NCBI GenBank assembly: GCA_029549845.1
Contig: JAKPIL010000101.1
Coordinates: 1 to 5,357 of the forward strand
Source: a bacterium
GTDB lineage: Bacteria > Patescibacteriota > Saccharimonadia > Saccharimonadales > UBA4665
Reading direction: 5' to 3'
DNA: 5,357 nt
The notes beneath the pieces are model-generated. The model was not told the DNA's origin. It saw only the letters and a program-made list of their open reading frames with translations, and searched no databases. Of this stretch, positions 1-4,665 are shown in pieces (the first letter of the stretch is position 1; each line of letters starts with the position of its first letter). The translations under genes were made by a program, and so were the position numbers.

Positions 1-302
1 AGCACCGGGACGAAAATCACCTCAAAATCGCCTTCGGGAAACGGCGCCTCAGGAGCGGATGTCCCGACCGTCACTGCTACGTGGGGCTGTGCACGCGCCA
101 GCCAGTCTATGATAGGCTGCGTATCGACCTCACCAAGTGAAGCGAGCGAGCGGTAGATGTGCACAGTTTTCACGCGCTGCCACTGCGTGACGCTGGGAAC
201 TTTCTGCGCTACATCACGACTGGCCGCACTCACTACTTCTGGCGTGAGTGCCTTTCGGCGCGCAGCGAGGCTCTGTCGGAGTGCGGTCTTTTCGTCTTGC
301 AT
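1..302 (-). CDS. 5-formyltetrahydrofolate cyclo-ligase-like protein (N-terminal 100 codons; runs off left edge)
   Basis: The reverse strand is open from an ATG at 302 to the window edge. It begins MQDEKTALRQSLAARRKALT, continues through V-K-T-V-H-I-Y-R-S and L-G-E-V-D-T-Q-P-I-I, and reaches F-E-V-I-F-V-P-V at the edge. This is the N-terminal half of the 5-FTHF cyclo-ligase (MTHFS/YgfA) family: a K..LR..L..RR..L helix, then a strand, then EVDT, then the D/E-V-I-xx-P-V strand that precedes the ATP-loop glycines. Family members use ATP to convert 5-formyl- to 5,10-methenyl-tetrahydrofolate in the cytosol. Only about 31 residues separate EVDT from the FEVIFVPV strand, against roughly 55 in E. coli YgfA, and no substrate-binding I/Y-x-E-P segment is visible. 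The ATP-binding C-terminal half lies outside the window. No Shine-Dalgarno is visible and no in-frame start lies upstream. The start is 31 bases past the terminator of the DUF1508 gene. The family call is firm; the exact activity is less so. Confidence 0.82.
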   Translation of the reverse strand, partial: MQDEKTALRQSLAARRKALTPEVVSAASRDVAQKVPSVTQWQRVKTVHIYRSLASLGEVDTQPIIDWLARAQPHVAVTVGTSAPEAPFPEGDFEVIFVPV

Positions 303-333
303 AGCACCATTGTCGCATGGGCGGTACCCAAAG

Positions 334-363
334 AAAAACCCTAGAGACATGTCTAGGGTTTTT
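334..363 (-). terminator. Intrinsic terminator of the DUF1508 gene
   Basis: A perfect inverted repeat has 12-base arms, AAAAACCCTAGA at 334-345 and TCTAGGGTTTTT at 352-363, with a 6-base loop. The core CCCTAGA/TCTAGGG stem is flanked by A5 and T5, so a U tract follows the stem whichever strand is transcribed. It lies 33 bases past the stop of the minus-strand DUF1508 gene and is best read as that gene's terminator. It is also only 31 bases upstream of the cyclo-ligase start, so that gene needs read-through or a promoter of its own, and no clear promoter is visible. Confidence 0.88.
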
Positions 364-396
364 CGGTCTGACTAAGACGATGTTCTTCCTTTAGGG

Positions 397-573
397 TTAG
401 TCTTCGACCTCTACGACTTCGGCGTCGGCTGCGGCGCGAGCAACCGCCTCGCAACCGCGCACTGCACCATCTTTGGTGGTGTATTCTTCACCGGTGGCAA
501 CAACTTCGCCGTTGCCAGCCTTAAGGCGCCAGCGCCAACCACTTTTGCTTTCGTATACTTCAAATTTTGCCAT
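397..573 (-). CDS. DUF1508 (YegP-like) small protein, 58 aa
   Basis: An ATG at 573 opens a 58-residue protein that starts MAKFEVYESKSGWRWRLKAG, followed by N-G-E-V-V-A-T-G-E-E-Y-T-T-K and an acidic end, VVEVED. This matches one DUF1508 (YegP) unit: an F-E-V/I-Y strand, a W-R-W-R-L-K-A-x-N-G-E hairpin, then a helix that starts at the Y-T-x-K segment. YegP-type proteins often carry two such units; this one has a single unit, as many short bacterial members do. Their biochemical role is unknown. The start is fixed by an AGGAGG Shine-Dalgarno at 586-581, seven bases before the ATG, the best ribosome binding site in the window. A candidate promoter lies at 602-630 and a strong terminator at 334-363, so it is probably transcribed on its own. 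Strong signals at both ends suggest high expression. Confidence 0.92.
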   Translation of the reverse strand: MAKFEVYESKSGWRWRLKAGNGEVVATGEEYTTKDGAVRGCEAVARAAADAEVVEVED

Positions 574-601
574 GTACTATCCTCCTTTACATTGCCTCTA
601 T

Positions 602-630
602 ATCATGCGCTCCTGTCCACAAAATGACAA
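602..630 (-). promoter_or_regulatory. Candidate promoter of the DUF1508 gene
   Basis: On the minus strand, TTGTCA (630-625, five of six matches to the -35 consensus) is followed after 17 bases by CATGAT (607-602, four of six matches to the -10 consensus). Transcription would start near 595, leaving a short leader that contains the AGGAGG. It overlaps the candidate pyrD promoter on the opposite strand, so the two may compete for polymerase. Confidence 0.45.
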
Positions 631-645
631 GTTCAGGCGTATACT
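616..645 (+). promoter_or_regulatory. Candidate pyrD promoter with -10 directly before the GTG start
   Basis: TATACT at 640-645 matches five of six bases of the -10 consensus. TCCACA at 616-621 matches four of six of the -35 consensus, with an 18-base spacer. Six bases separate the -10 from the GTG at 652, so the expected transcription start falls on or next to the first base of the start codon. The -35 is weak, so the call rests on the -10. Confidence 0.45.
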
Positions 646-651
646 ATGTAG

Positions 652-1806
652 GTGATTTTATACCTATCGCGCGGGATTGGCTGGGGGTACGGCCACCTCG
701 TCAAACCGCTCCTTTTCCGGCAGTCGCCCGATATCGTGCATGAGCGCATGGTCAAAAGTGCGCGTATTTTTGGCGCATTTACGCCTGCTGTGTGGCTAAT
801 GCGCCGTGTTTTACGCACCAACGCCACGCCCTTGCTGAGCCAAACCATCCACGGCATACCGTTTCCGAACCCCGTAGGCCTGAGTGCCGGGCTCGATAAA
901 AACGCCGAGCTCCTACCACTGCTGCCAGCGATTGGGTTTGGGTTTGGTACGGTCGGATCGGTGACGCACCAGGTGTGTGTGGGCAACCCACGGCCATGGT
1001 TTTACCGGTTGCCGCGCTCAAAGTCGCTGGTGGTACATGTTGGCCTGGCCAATCACGGCGCGGCGAAAGTCATAGAACGGCTCAACCACTACCACACAAG
1101 TCGCTTGCAGGATTTCCCCGTCGTTGTGTCTGTCGCTAAAACAAACAACCCCACGACATGTAATGACACCGAAGCAATAGCCGACTACATAGGTAGCCTC
1201 AAACTGCTACAGAACGAACCACGGGCTGCAGTGCTCGAGATAAATATTTCGTGCCCGAACACGTATGGCGGCGAGCCATTTACTGACCCCGTGCGGCTCG
1301 ACGCGCTTTTGGCGGCGGTCGATGCCCTGCACATCACCAAACCAGTGTGGGTCAAAATGCCCATTAATCATGCATGGCCAGAGTTCAACGCGCTATTAAA
1401 AATCATCATAAAACACCGCGTTCAGGGCGTCACCATTGGCAATCTCAGCAAGCAACGAAGTGAAATCCCATCTGAAGAATTGCCATCCCAGGTGAAAGGC
1501 AACCTGAGTGGACTACCCACACAAGCACTCAGCGATAACCTTATAGCCAAAACATACAGTGCGTACGGCAGCGCACTTACCATCATTGGCGTGGGTGGCA
1601 TATTTACTGCGGAAGACGCATATCGCAAAATAACGCTCGGCGCCAGCCTAGTGGAGCTCATTACCGGACTCATCTATACGGGGCCGCAACTTCCTGGCCA
1701 GCTAAACCGTGACCTTGCTAAGCTTGCCGCACAAGACGGCTTCAAAAACATCGCTGAAGCAGTTGGTTCTGGCCTACACGTGCAAAACGGCAAAAAACCT
1801 GTGTGA
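652..1806 (+). CDS. pyrD: Dihydroorotate dehydrogenase, class-2-like fold with a class-1-type cysteine
   Basis: This 384-residue FMN TIM-barrel enzyme oxidises dihydroorotate to orotate, the fourth step of UMP synthesis. Visible motifs are N-P-V-G-L-S-A-G-L-D-K-N (residues 73-84), G-F-G-F-G-T-V-G-S-V-T (95-105), G-N-P-R-P-W-F-Y-R-L (111-120), I-N-I-S-C-P-N-T (197-204), K-M-P-I-N (235-239), I-G-V-G-G-I (312-317) and G-A-S-L-V-E-L-I-T-G (330-339). The N-terminal helix segment K-P-L-L-F-R-Q-S-P-D (18-27) and the GNPRP block resemble the membrane-associated, quinone-linked class 2. However, position 201 is Cys, as in class 1, where class 2 has the catalytic Ser (SSPNT). The electron acceptor therefore cannot be assigned. 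The GTG at 652 is used because TAG lies directly upstream in frame and the next in-frame ATG (codon 33) would remove the N-terminal helix. No Shine-Dalgarno is present. No other pyr gene is in the window. Confidence 0.93.
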   Translation: MILYLSRGIGWGYGHLVKPLLFRQSPDIVHERMVKSARIFGAFTPAVWLMRRVLRTNATPLLSQTIHGIPFPNPVGLSAGLDKNAELLPLLPAIGFGFGTVGSVTHQVCVGNPRPWFYRLPRSKSLVVHVGLANHGAAKVIERLNHYHTSRLQDFPVVVSVAKTNNPTTCNDTEAIADYIGSLKLLQNEPRAAVLEINISCPNTYGGEPFTDPVRLDALLAAVDALHITKPVWVKMPINHAWPEFNALLKIIIKHRVQGVTIGNLSKQRSEIPSEELPSQVKGNLSGLPTQALSDNLIAKTYSAYGSALTIIGVGGIFTAEDAYRKITLGASLVELITGLIYTGPQLPGQLNRDLAKLAAQDGFKNIAEAVGSGLHVQNGKKPV

Positions 1807-1817
1807 TTTTCTGCCTA

Positions 1818-1849
1818 CGAAAGAACACTCTCGCAAATGGGTTCTTTCG
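1818..1849. repeat. Hairpin 1 downstream of pyrD (9-bp perfect stem)
   Basis: CGAAAGAAC (1818-1826) pairs perfectly with GTTCTTTCG (1841-1849) around a 14-base loop. It begins 11 bases after the pyrD stop. There is no U tract after it on the plus strand, so it is not a standard intrinsic terminator, though it could protect or define the 3' end of the pyrD mRNA. Confidence 0.6.
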
Positions 1850-1854
1850 AATAC

Positions 1855-1891
1855 GCTCAGCATAGCCTCAAAACCTGAGACTATGCTGAGC
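1855..1891. repeat. Hairpin 2: 11-bp perfect stem with an inner 4-bp stem
   Basis: GCTCAGCATAG (1855-1865) pairs with CTATGCTGAGC (1881-1891). After one mismatched pair, CTCA (1867-1870) pairs with TGAG (1876-1879) around a 5-base loop. It is among the most stable-looking structures in the window and lies between the convergent ends of pyrD and the 44-codon ORF. No U tract flanks it on either strand. It may act as a bidirectional 3'-end structure or be part of a larger structured RNA. Confidence 0.65.
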
Positions 1892-1905
1892 TCCCGCACT
1901 CGGGA
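1892..1905. repeat. Hairpin 3: short GC-rich stem abutting hairpin 2
   Basis: TCCCG (1892-1896) pairs with CGGGA (1901-1905) around a 4-base loop. It begins on the base after hairpin 2 and ends just one base past the stop codon of the minus-strand 44-codon ORF (1907). Confidence 0.5.
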
Positions 1906-1906
1906 C

Positions 1907-2041
1907 CTACACCGTCAACCCAACGAGGGGGTGAGAGCGCCGTCGACGTTGCCACTTGGCTTCGAAGCGACGCAACACGGCCTGCAGCTCCTCCGAGCTA
2001 CGCGGCTGTAGATTGAACGTTTGTGTAAACACCTTGTCCAT
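1907..2041 (-). CDS. Small basic hypothetical protein, 44 aa
   Basis: On the minus strand, an ATG at 2041 follows a good Shine-Dalgarno, AAAGGAG, with a 5-base spacer (tgcgt). The reading frame gives 44 residues starting MDKVFTQTFNLQPRSSEELQ, and runs to TAG at 1909-1907. The middle (S-S-E-E-L-Q-A-V-L-R-R-F-E-A-K-W) reads as an amphipathic helix, followed by a basic stretch Q-R-R-R-R-S and a hydrophobic end. I do not recognise a family. The clustered arginines would suit binding to nucleic acid or acidic lipids, but that is a guess. Support for it being a gene is the ribosome binding site, an inverted repeat with a -10-like sequence just upstream, and the hairpin cluster that starts right after its stop. 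It could instead be a short regulatory ORF. Confidence 0.55.
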   Translation of the reverse strand: MDKVFTQTFNLQPRSSEELQAVLRRFEAKWQRRRRSHPLVGLTV

Positions 2042-2055
2042 ACGCACTCCTTTCG

Positions 2056-2073
2056 TATGATGCTTTCATCATA
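2056..2073 (-). promoter_or_regulatory. Inverted repeat with a -10-like box just upstream of the 44-codon ORF
   Basis: TATGATG (2056-2062) and CATCATA (2067-2073) form a perfect 7-base inverted repeat with a 4-base spacer. It ends two bases short of the AAAGGAG ribosome binding site of the minus ORF. Read on the minus strand, its first six bases, TATGAT, match five of six -10 positions. A convincing -35 is not seen. It could be an operator over a promoter, or an RNA hairpin next to the ribosome binding site. Confidence 0.4.
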
Positions 2074-2105
2074 GCCAAAAAGCGCAGCTAGAACAGTAAT
2101 GTTAT

Positions 2106-2122
2106 TCACACAATCTGTGTGA
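2106..2122. promoter_or_regulatory. Inverted repeat TCACACA-ATC-TGTGTGA
   Basis: There is a perfect 7-base inverted repeat with a 3-base centre. Allowing a one-base bulge, the arms extend outward through TTAT and ATAA. It lies in the gap between the 44-codon ORF and the KGG gene. The symmetry and half-site length resemble a dimeric regulator site, but it could also be the stem of an RNA hairpin on either strand. It is not a CRP site, since the half-sites are in the wrong order (TCACA before TGTGA). Confidence 0.4.
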
Positions 2123-2128
2123 TAAATA

Positions 2129-2191
2129 GTACAACCCGCTCCTAAGTCCCATAACAATGTCTAAGCGAAGTAGAAATTAACGCGGGTGTAC
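2129..2191. repeat. Long-range inverted repeat downstream of the KGG gene
   Basis: GTACAACCCGC (2129-2139) pairs with GCGGGTGTAC (2182-2191) with one bulged base, enclosing about 42 bases. It starts 3 bases past the KGG stop codon on the minus strand, so it may form a 3' structure on that transcript. There is no U tract, and the large loop makes its significance uncertain. Confidence 0.3.
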
Positions 2192-2194
2192 GTA

Positions 2195-2410
2195 CTACTT
2201 CTCGCCACCCTTACGACCAGCCTCACGGGCTCTTTCGGGGTTATTCTTGAAGTTGCCGGGGCTCATGGCTCCGCCAATTTTACCTGCTGCAGACGCACGA
2301 GCGGGATTGTTTTTGAAATTGCCCGAGCTCATCTTGCCACCTTTACGTCCTGCACGCGCGTGTCCCTCGGGATCGCCGTGCCATCCTTTGCCATTTTTCT
2401 CTGTACCCAT
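2195..2410 (-). CDS. KGG-repeat stress-induced protein (GsiB/con-10 type), 71 aa
   Basis: The protein carries three successive copies of the KGG (con-10) motif. The first, D-P-E-G-H-A-R-A-G-R-K-G-G, is at about residues 13-25. Then come G-N-F-K-N-N-P-A-R-A-S-A-A-G-K-I-G-G (30-47) and G-N-F-K-N-N-P-E-R-A-R-E-A-G-R-K-G-G (52-69). Proteins of this family are small, very hydrophilic and glycine-rich. Members such as Bacillus GsiB and the fungal conidiation protein con-10 are made under stress, starvation or desiccation, and are thought to act like hydrophilins; the molecular role is not settled. The ATG at 2410 is chosen over an in-frame ATG at 2428 because AGGAG lies five bases before it, and the resulting M-G-T-E-K-N start is typical. 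It is divergent from the MarR gene across a 162-base gap that holds a 12-base palindrome at 2470-2481. Confidence 0.92.
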   Translation of the reverse strand: MGTEKNGKGWHGDPEGHARAGRKGGKMSSGNFKNNPARASAAGKIGGAMSPGNFKNNPERAREAGRKGGEK

Positions 2411-2469
2411 AGTAACTCCTCGCAACATGTTGCTATCCGCAGCATACTCCCGCTACAAAGCCGTTTCTA

Positions 2470-2481
2470 TAAGATATCTTA
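2470..2481. promoter_or_regulatory. Perfect 12-base palindrome TAAGATATCTTA
   Basis: This self-complementary 12-mer lies 60 bases upstream of the KGG start, in the divergent gap with the MarR gene. Read on the minus strand it contains -10-like hexamers (TAAGAT; overlapping TTATAG), so it could be an operator on the KGG promoter. No confident -35 can be paired with it. Confidence 0.3.
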
Positions 2482-2528
2482 CACATGAGACCAGCAAAAT
2501 TCTCAGGCTCAGCTTCTGTCAACGCAGC

Positions 2529-2558
2529 TTGACGGCAATACGTTAGTTACTATATAGT
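2529..2558 (+). promoter_or_regulatory. Promoter of the marR-MFS operon
   Basis: TTGACG (2529-2534, five of six matches) and TATAGT (2553-2558, five of six matches) are separated by 18 bases; an overlapping TATATA at 2551-2556 gives a 16-base spacer. Transcription would start near 2565, leaving an untranslated leader of about 8 bases before the ATG at 2573. No Shine-Dalgarno fits in that leader. Confidence 0.7.
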
Positions 2559-2573
2559 TTAGTTACTAAACTA
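2543..2573. promoter_or_regulatory. Nested palindromic operator over the marR promoter
   Basis: TAGTTTAGT (2555-2563) and ACTAAACTA (2565-2573) form a perfect 9-base inverted repeat around one central T, covering the 3' part of the -10, the start site and the first base of the ATG. The 10-mer TTAGTTACTA occurs twice, at 2543-2552 and 2559-2568, 16 bases apart. ACTATATAGT (2549-2558) is itself a palindrome over the -10. MarR dimers typically bind inverted repeats of about this size over their own promoters, so this is a strong candidate autorepression site with room for two dimers. Confidence 0.72.
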
Positions 2574-3031
2574 TGAATCGTGCCGAAACTATATCTGAAC
2601 TCATGTCGCTCGTCGCAAGCATCAAACGTTCCTTACAGGGGCGGTCGTACCCATGCCCCGACGGCACAAGCCTTACGAGTGGCCAGCTAGGGCTGCTTTT
2701 TGCCCTAAAGCACCATGGTCCTACCAGTGCACAGGAGCTCGCTAGTCGGCTATCGCTCACCCCTGGGGCTATTTCGCAGCTCGTCGAGACACTTGCTGAG
2801 CGCGGTTACGTTACACGTACGCCTCGCACTGACGATAGACGCACCATTGACCTCAGCCTGTCCAAAAACGGAGCAGGTCAAGTCGATGCGATTGAGCGTA
2901 AGCGTCATGCTATCATTGAGCAGTCTACGGCCGAGCTCAGCGATGCTGAGCTCATGCTGCTCGTGACCGCGCACCAGAAGATTCTGCAGGCGCTCCAAAA
3001 CGAACTAAAATCAACAGAAAGGAAACGGTAG
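2573..3031 (+). CDS. MarR-family winged-helix transcriptional repressor
   Basis: This 152-residue protein has the standard MarR layout. An N-terminal dimerisation helix (about 1-22) is followed by a helix-turn-helix: [13 protein letters not shown] (52-64), then the recognition helix [14 protein letters not shown] (65-78). The wing is [13 protein letters not shown] (82-94) with the conserved D-x-R motif at D87-R89, and long C-terminal helices (about 100-147) complete the dimer interface. MarR proteins repress nearby transport or stress genes and release DNA when a ligand binds or a cysteine is oxidised. The only cysteine, Cys28, lies near the N-terminus in P-C-P-D, roughly where some redox-sensing members have theirs; this is suggestive only. 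The exporter gene starts 7 bases after the stop, so the pair is an operon. The gene is preceded by a palindromic operator and no Shine-Dalgarno. Confidence 0.93.
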   Translation: MNRAETISELMSLVASIKRSLQGRSYPCPDGTSLTSGQLGLLFALKHHGPTSAQELASRLSLTPGAISQLVETLAERGYVTRTPRTDDRRTIDLSLSKNGAGQVDAIERKRHAIIEQSTAELSDAELMLLVTAHQKILQALQNELKSTERKR

Positions 3032-3038
3032 CCCCACG

Positions 3039-4595
3039 GTGAACTTTTTCAAGAAATTCTTTAAACCGCATGCCGGTGTCGCAGCTATAGACCACAGCAA
3101 AGAACTAACACACAGCGAAATCATGGTGGTCATAACGGCGCTCATGCTCGCAATGTTCCTGGCGGCTCTCGACCAAACCATCGTAGCGACCGCACTCCCC
3201 GCCATAGCCCAGGAGCTCCACGGCTTGAGTAAATATTCGTGGGTGGCTACTTCGTATCTGCTCGCAAGCGCTGTCGCAACGCCACTGTTTGGCAAAATAA
3301 GTGATATGTTCGGGCGCAAAAAGATTTTCCAGATTTCCATAGGTATATTCCTGCTTGGTTCTGTGCTGTGTGGGGCCGCGCAAAACATGGATCAGCTTAT
3401 ATATTTTCGTGCGATCCAGGGCATAGGTGCTGGCGGCATTATGACGCTCGCCATGGCGGTTATAGGCGATGTAGTACCCCCACGTGACCGTGGAAAATAC
3501 CAGGGATTCATAGGGGCCGTGTTTGGCATATCCAGCGTGATAGGGCCACTGCTTGGTGGGCTTTTTACCGACCACGCAAGCTGGCGCTGGGTGTTTTACA
3601 TAAACCTGCCTATTGGCGCGGTGGCGCTGTTTGCCATAGCCGCTCGCTTGCATCTTCCAGTGCGCAAGTCACATCACAACATTGACTACCTTGGCGCGGT
3701 TCTTATGGGCTCAAGTGTAGTCTGCCTGCTTCTGGCGCTCGTCTGGGGCGGCGTAGAGTTCCCGTGGGGTTCAACCCGCATTGTAGGCTTGCTGGTCGCT
3801 TCGGTTATACTCGCAGTACTGTTTTTCTTCCGCGAACGGTACGCGAAAGAGCCCATCCTACCACTAGACCTCTTTAAAAGCGACGTTTTCTTGGTCTCGA
3901 CACTCCTGAGCGCAGTGTTTGGCGTGGTCATGTTTGGCGCACTCGTATTCCTCCCAGAGTACCAACAACTGGTTCGCGGTGACTCCGCTACAAAGTCTGG
4001 GCTTATGCTTCTACCCATGGTGGTTGGCATGATGGTCGGGTCGATAGGCTCCGGGCGTCTCATAAGCAAAATTGGCAAATACCGTCGCTTCCCCATCATC
4101 GGCGCATCGCTTGTGATTGTTGCGTACGCACTCTTTAGCACCATTACCGCCACGACCAACCGTGCCGAGATTGGCGTCTGGATGGTACTTTTGGGACTTG
4201 GGCTCGGCTGTGTTATGCCGGTCACCGTCCTGGCCGTGCAAAATGCGGTTAAAAAAGAAGAGCTAGGCACGGCAACTTCATCGGTAACGTTTTTCAGGTC
4301 CATTGGTAGCAGCCTGGGAGCAGCCTTGTTTGGGGCGGTGCTCACGAACCGTATTGCCCACCACATGGCAGCACAACTGCCTGCGGGCGCGCCCAGTGTC
4401 AAAGTGAGTGGTAGTCTCGACACGCTTCAGAACCTCCCGCCGGCAGTACACGAAATGGTCATAAAAGCCTTTTCACTCTCGTTCGCCGATGTCTTTCGCT
4501 TTGCAATCCCTTGCGCTGTCCTAGCGCTTGTAATTGCACTGTTCCTGCGTGACCTTCCACTCAGGTCCGGCCACAAACCAACTCCCGTAGAATAA
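3039..4595 (+). CDS. MFS drug exporter, DHA2 (EmrB/QacA) family, 14 predicted helices
   Basis: This 518-residue inner-membrane proton-driven exporter has the family signature [11 protein letters not shown] (44-54, motif D1). Motif A is [11 protein letters not shown] (85-95), motif B is [10 protein letters not shown] (124-133), and the motif C antiporter region is [12 protein letters not shown] (163-174). [13 protein letters not shown] (181-193) and E-P-I-L-P-L-D-L-F (271-279) are also typical of DHA2. Hydrophobic stretches fit 14 helices, the last at about 485-504. Substrates cannot be read from sequence; hydrophobic drugs, dyes or toxic metabolites are usual. The GTG start lies 7 bases past marR. 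The nearest purine-rich stretch (AAAGGAAA, 3017-3024) is about 14 bases upstream, too far for an ideal ribosome binding site, so translation is probably coupled to marR. Control by the upstream MarR protein is inferred from operon structure. Confidence 0.94.
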   Translation: MNFFKKFFKPHAGVAAIDHSKELTHSEIMVVITALMLAMFLAALDQTIVATALPAIAQELHGLSKYSWVATSYLLASAVATPLFGKISDMFGRKKIFQISIGIFLLGSVLCGAAQNMDQLIYFRAIQGIGAGGIMTLAMAVIGDVVPPRDRGKYQGFIGAVFGISSVIGPLLGGLFTDHASWRWVFYINLPIGAVALFAIAARLHLPVRKSHHNIDYLGAVLMGSSVVCLLLALVWGGVEFPWGSTRIVGLLVASVILAVLFFFRERYAKEPILPLDLFKSDVFLVSTLLSAVFGVVMFGALVFLPEYQQLVRGDSATKSGLMLLPMVVGMMVGSIGSGRLISKIGKYRRFPIIGASLVIVAYALFSTITATTNRAEIGVWMVLLGLGLGCVMPVTVLAVQNAVKKEELGTATSSVTFFRSIGSSLGAALFGAVLTNRIAHHMAAQLPAGAPSVKVSGSLDTLQNLPPAVHEMVIKAFSLSFADVFRFAIPCAVLALVIALFLRDLPLRSGHKPTPVE

Positions 4596-4608
4596 CTAGC
4601 AAGGCTAG
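4596..4608. terminator. Small hairpin between the convergent MFS and sodX genes
   Basis: CTAGC (4596-4600) and GCTAG (4604-4608) form a 5-bp stem with a 3-base loop, directly after the MFS stop codon. On the minus strand TTATTCT follows, which is only modestly T-rich. It is a weak candidate shared terminator for the converging transcripts. The rest of the 70-base gap shows no other structure. Confidence 0.3.
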
Positions 4609-4665
4609 AACCCGGCCACCGCCTCTATGTAGGGCTCAGGCACAGGAACAAACACAGTATGCGGT

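Noticed and set aside
1804..1806. TGA read as glycine, as in some related candidate phyla
   Set aside because: TGA ends pyrD just after the expected C-terminus, and no TGA occurs inside any of the genes.
1818..1905. T-box or other known riboswitch in the hairpin cluster
   Set aside because: No T-box sequence or other known riboswitch core was recognised, and the cluster follows genes on both strands instead of preceding one.
2106..2122. CRP/FNR-type binding site
   Set aside because: The CRP consensus is TGTGA-N6-TCACA; here the half-sites are in the opposite order and separated by three bases.
2411..2428. Upstream ATG start for the KGG protein at 2428
   Set aside because: The AGGAG site lies between this ATG and the one at 2410 and is spaced correctly only for the latter; the extra residues M-L-R-G-V-T do not look like the family.
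2186..2546. Two open frames on the plus strand opposite the KGG gene
   Set aside because: They are shadows of the repetitive KGG coding sequence; the minus-strand reading has the repeats, the ribosome binding site and silent-site differences.
3105..3653. 182-codon open frame on the minus strand
   Set aside because: It is antisense to the N-terminal half of the exporter, and its translation is rich in His and Tyr without domain features.
3686..4423. 245-codon open frame on the minus strand
   Set aside because: It lies wholly inside the MFS exporter gene, has a low-complexity Ser/Thr/Pro-rich translation with no recognisable motif, and is the antisense shadow of a well-supported membrane protein.
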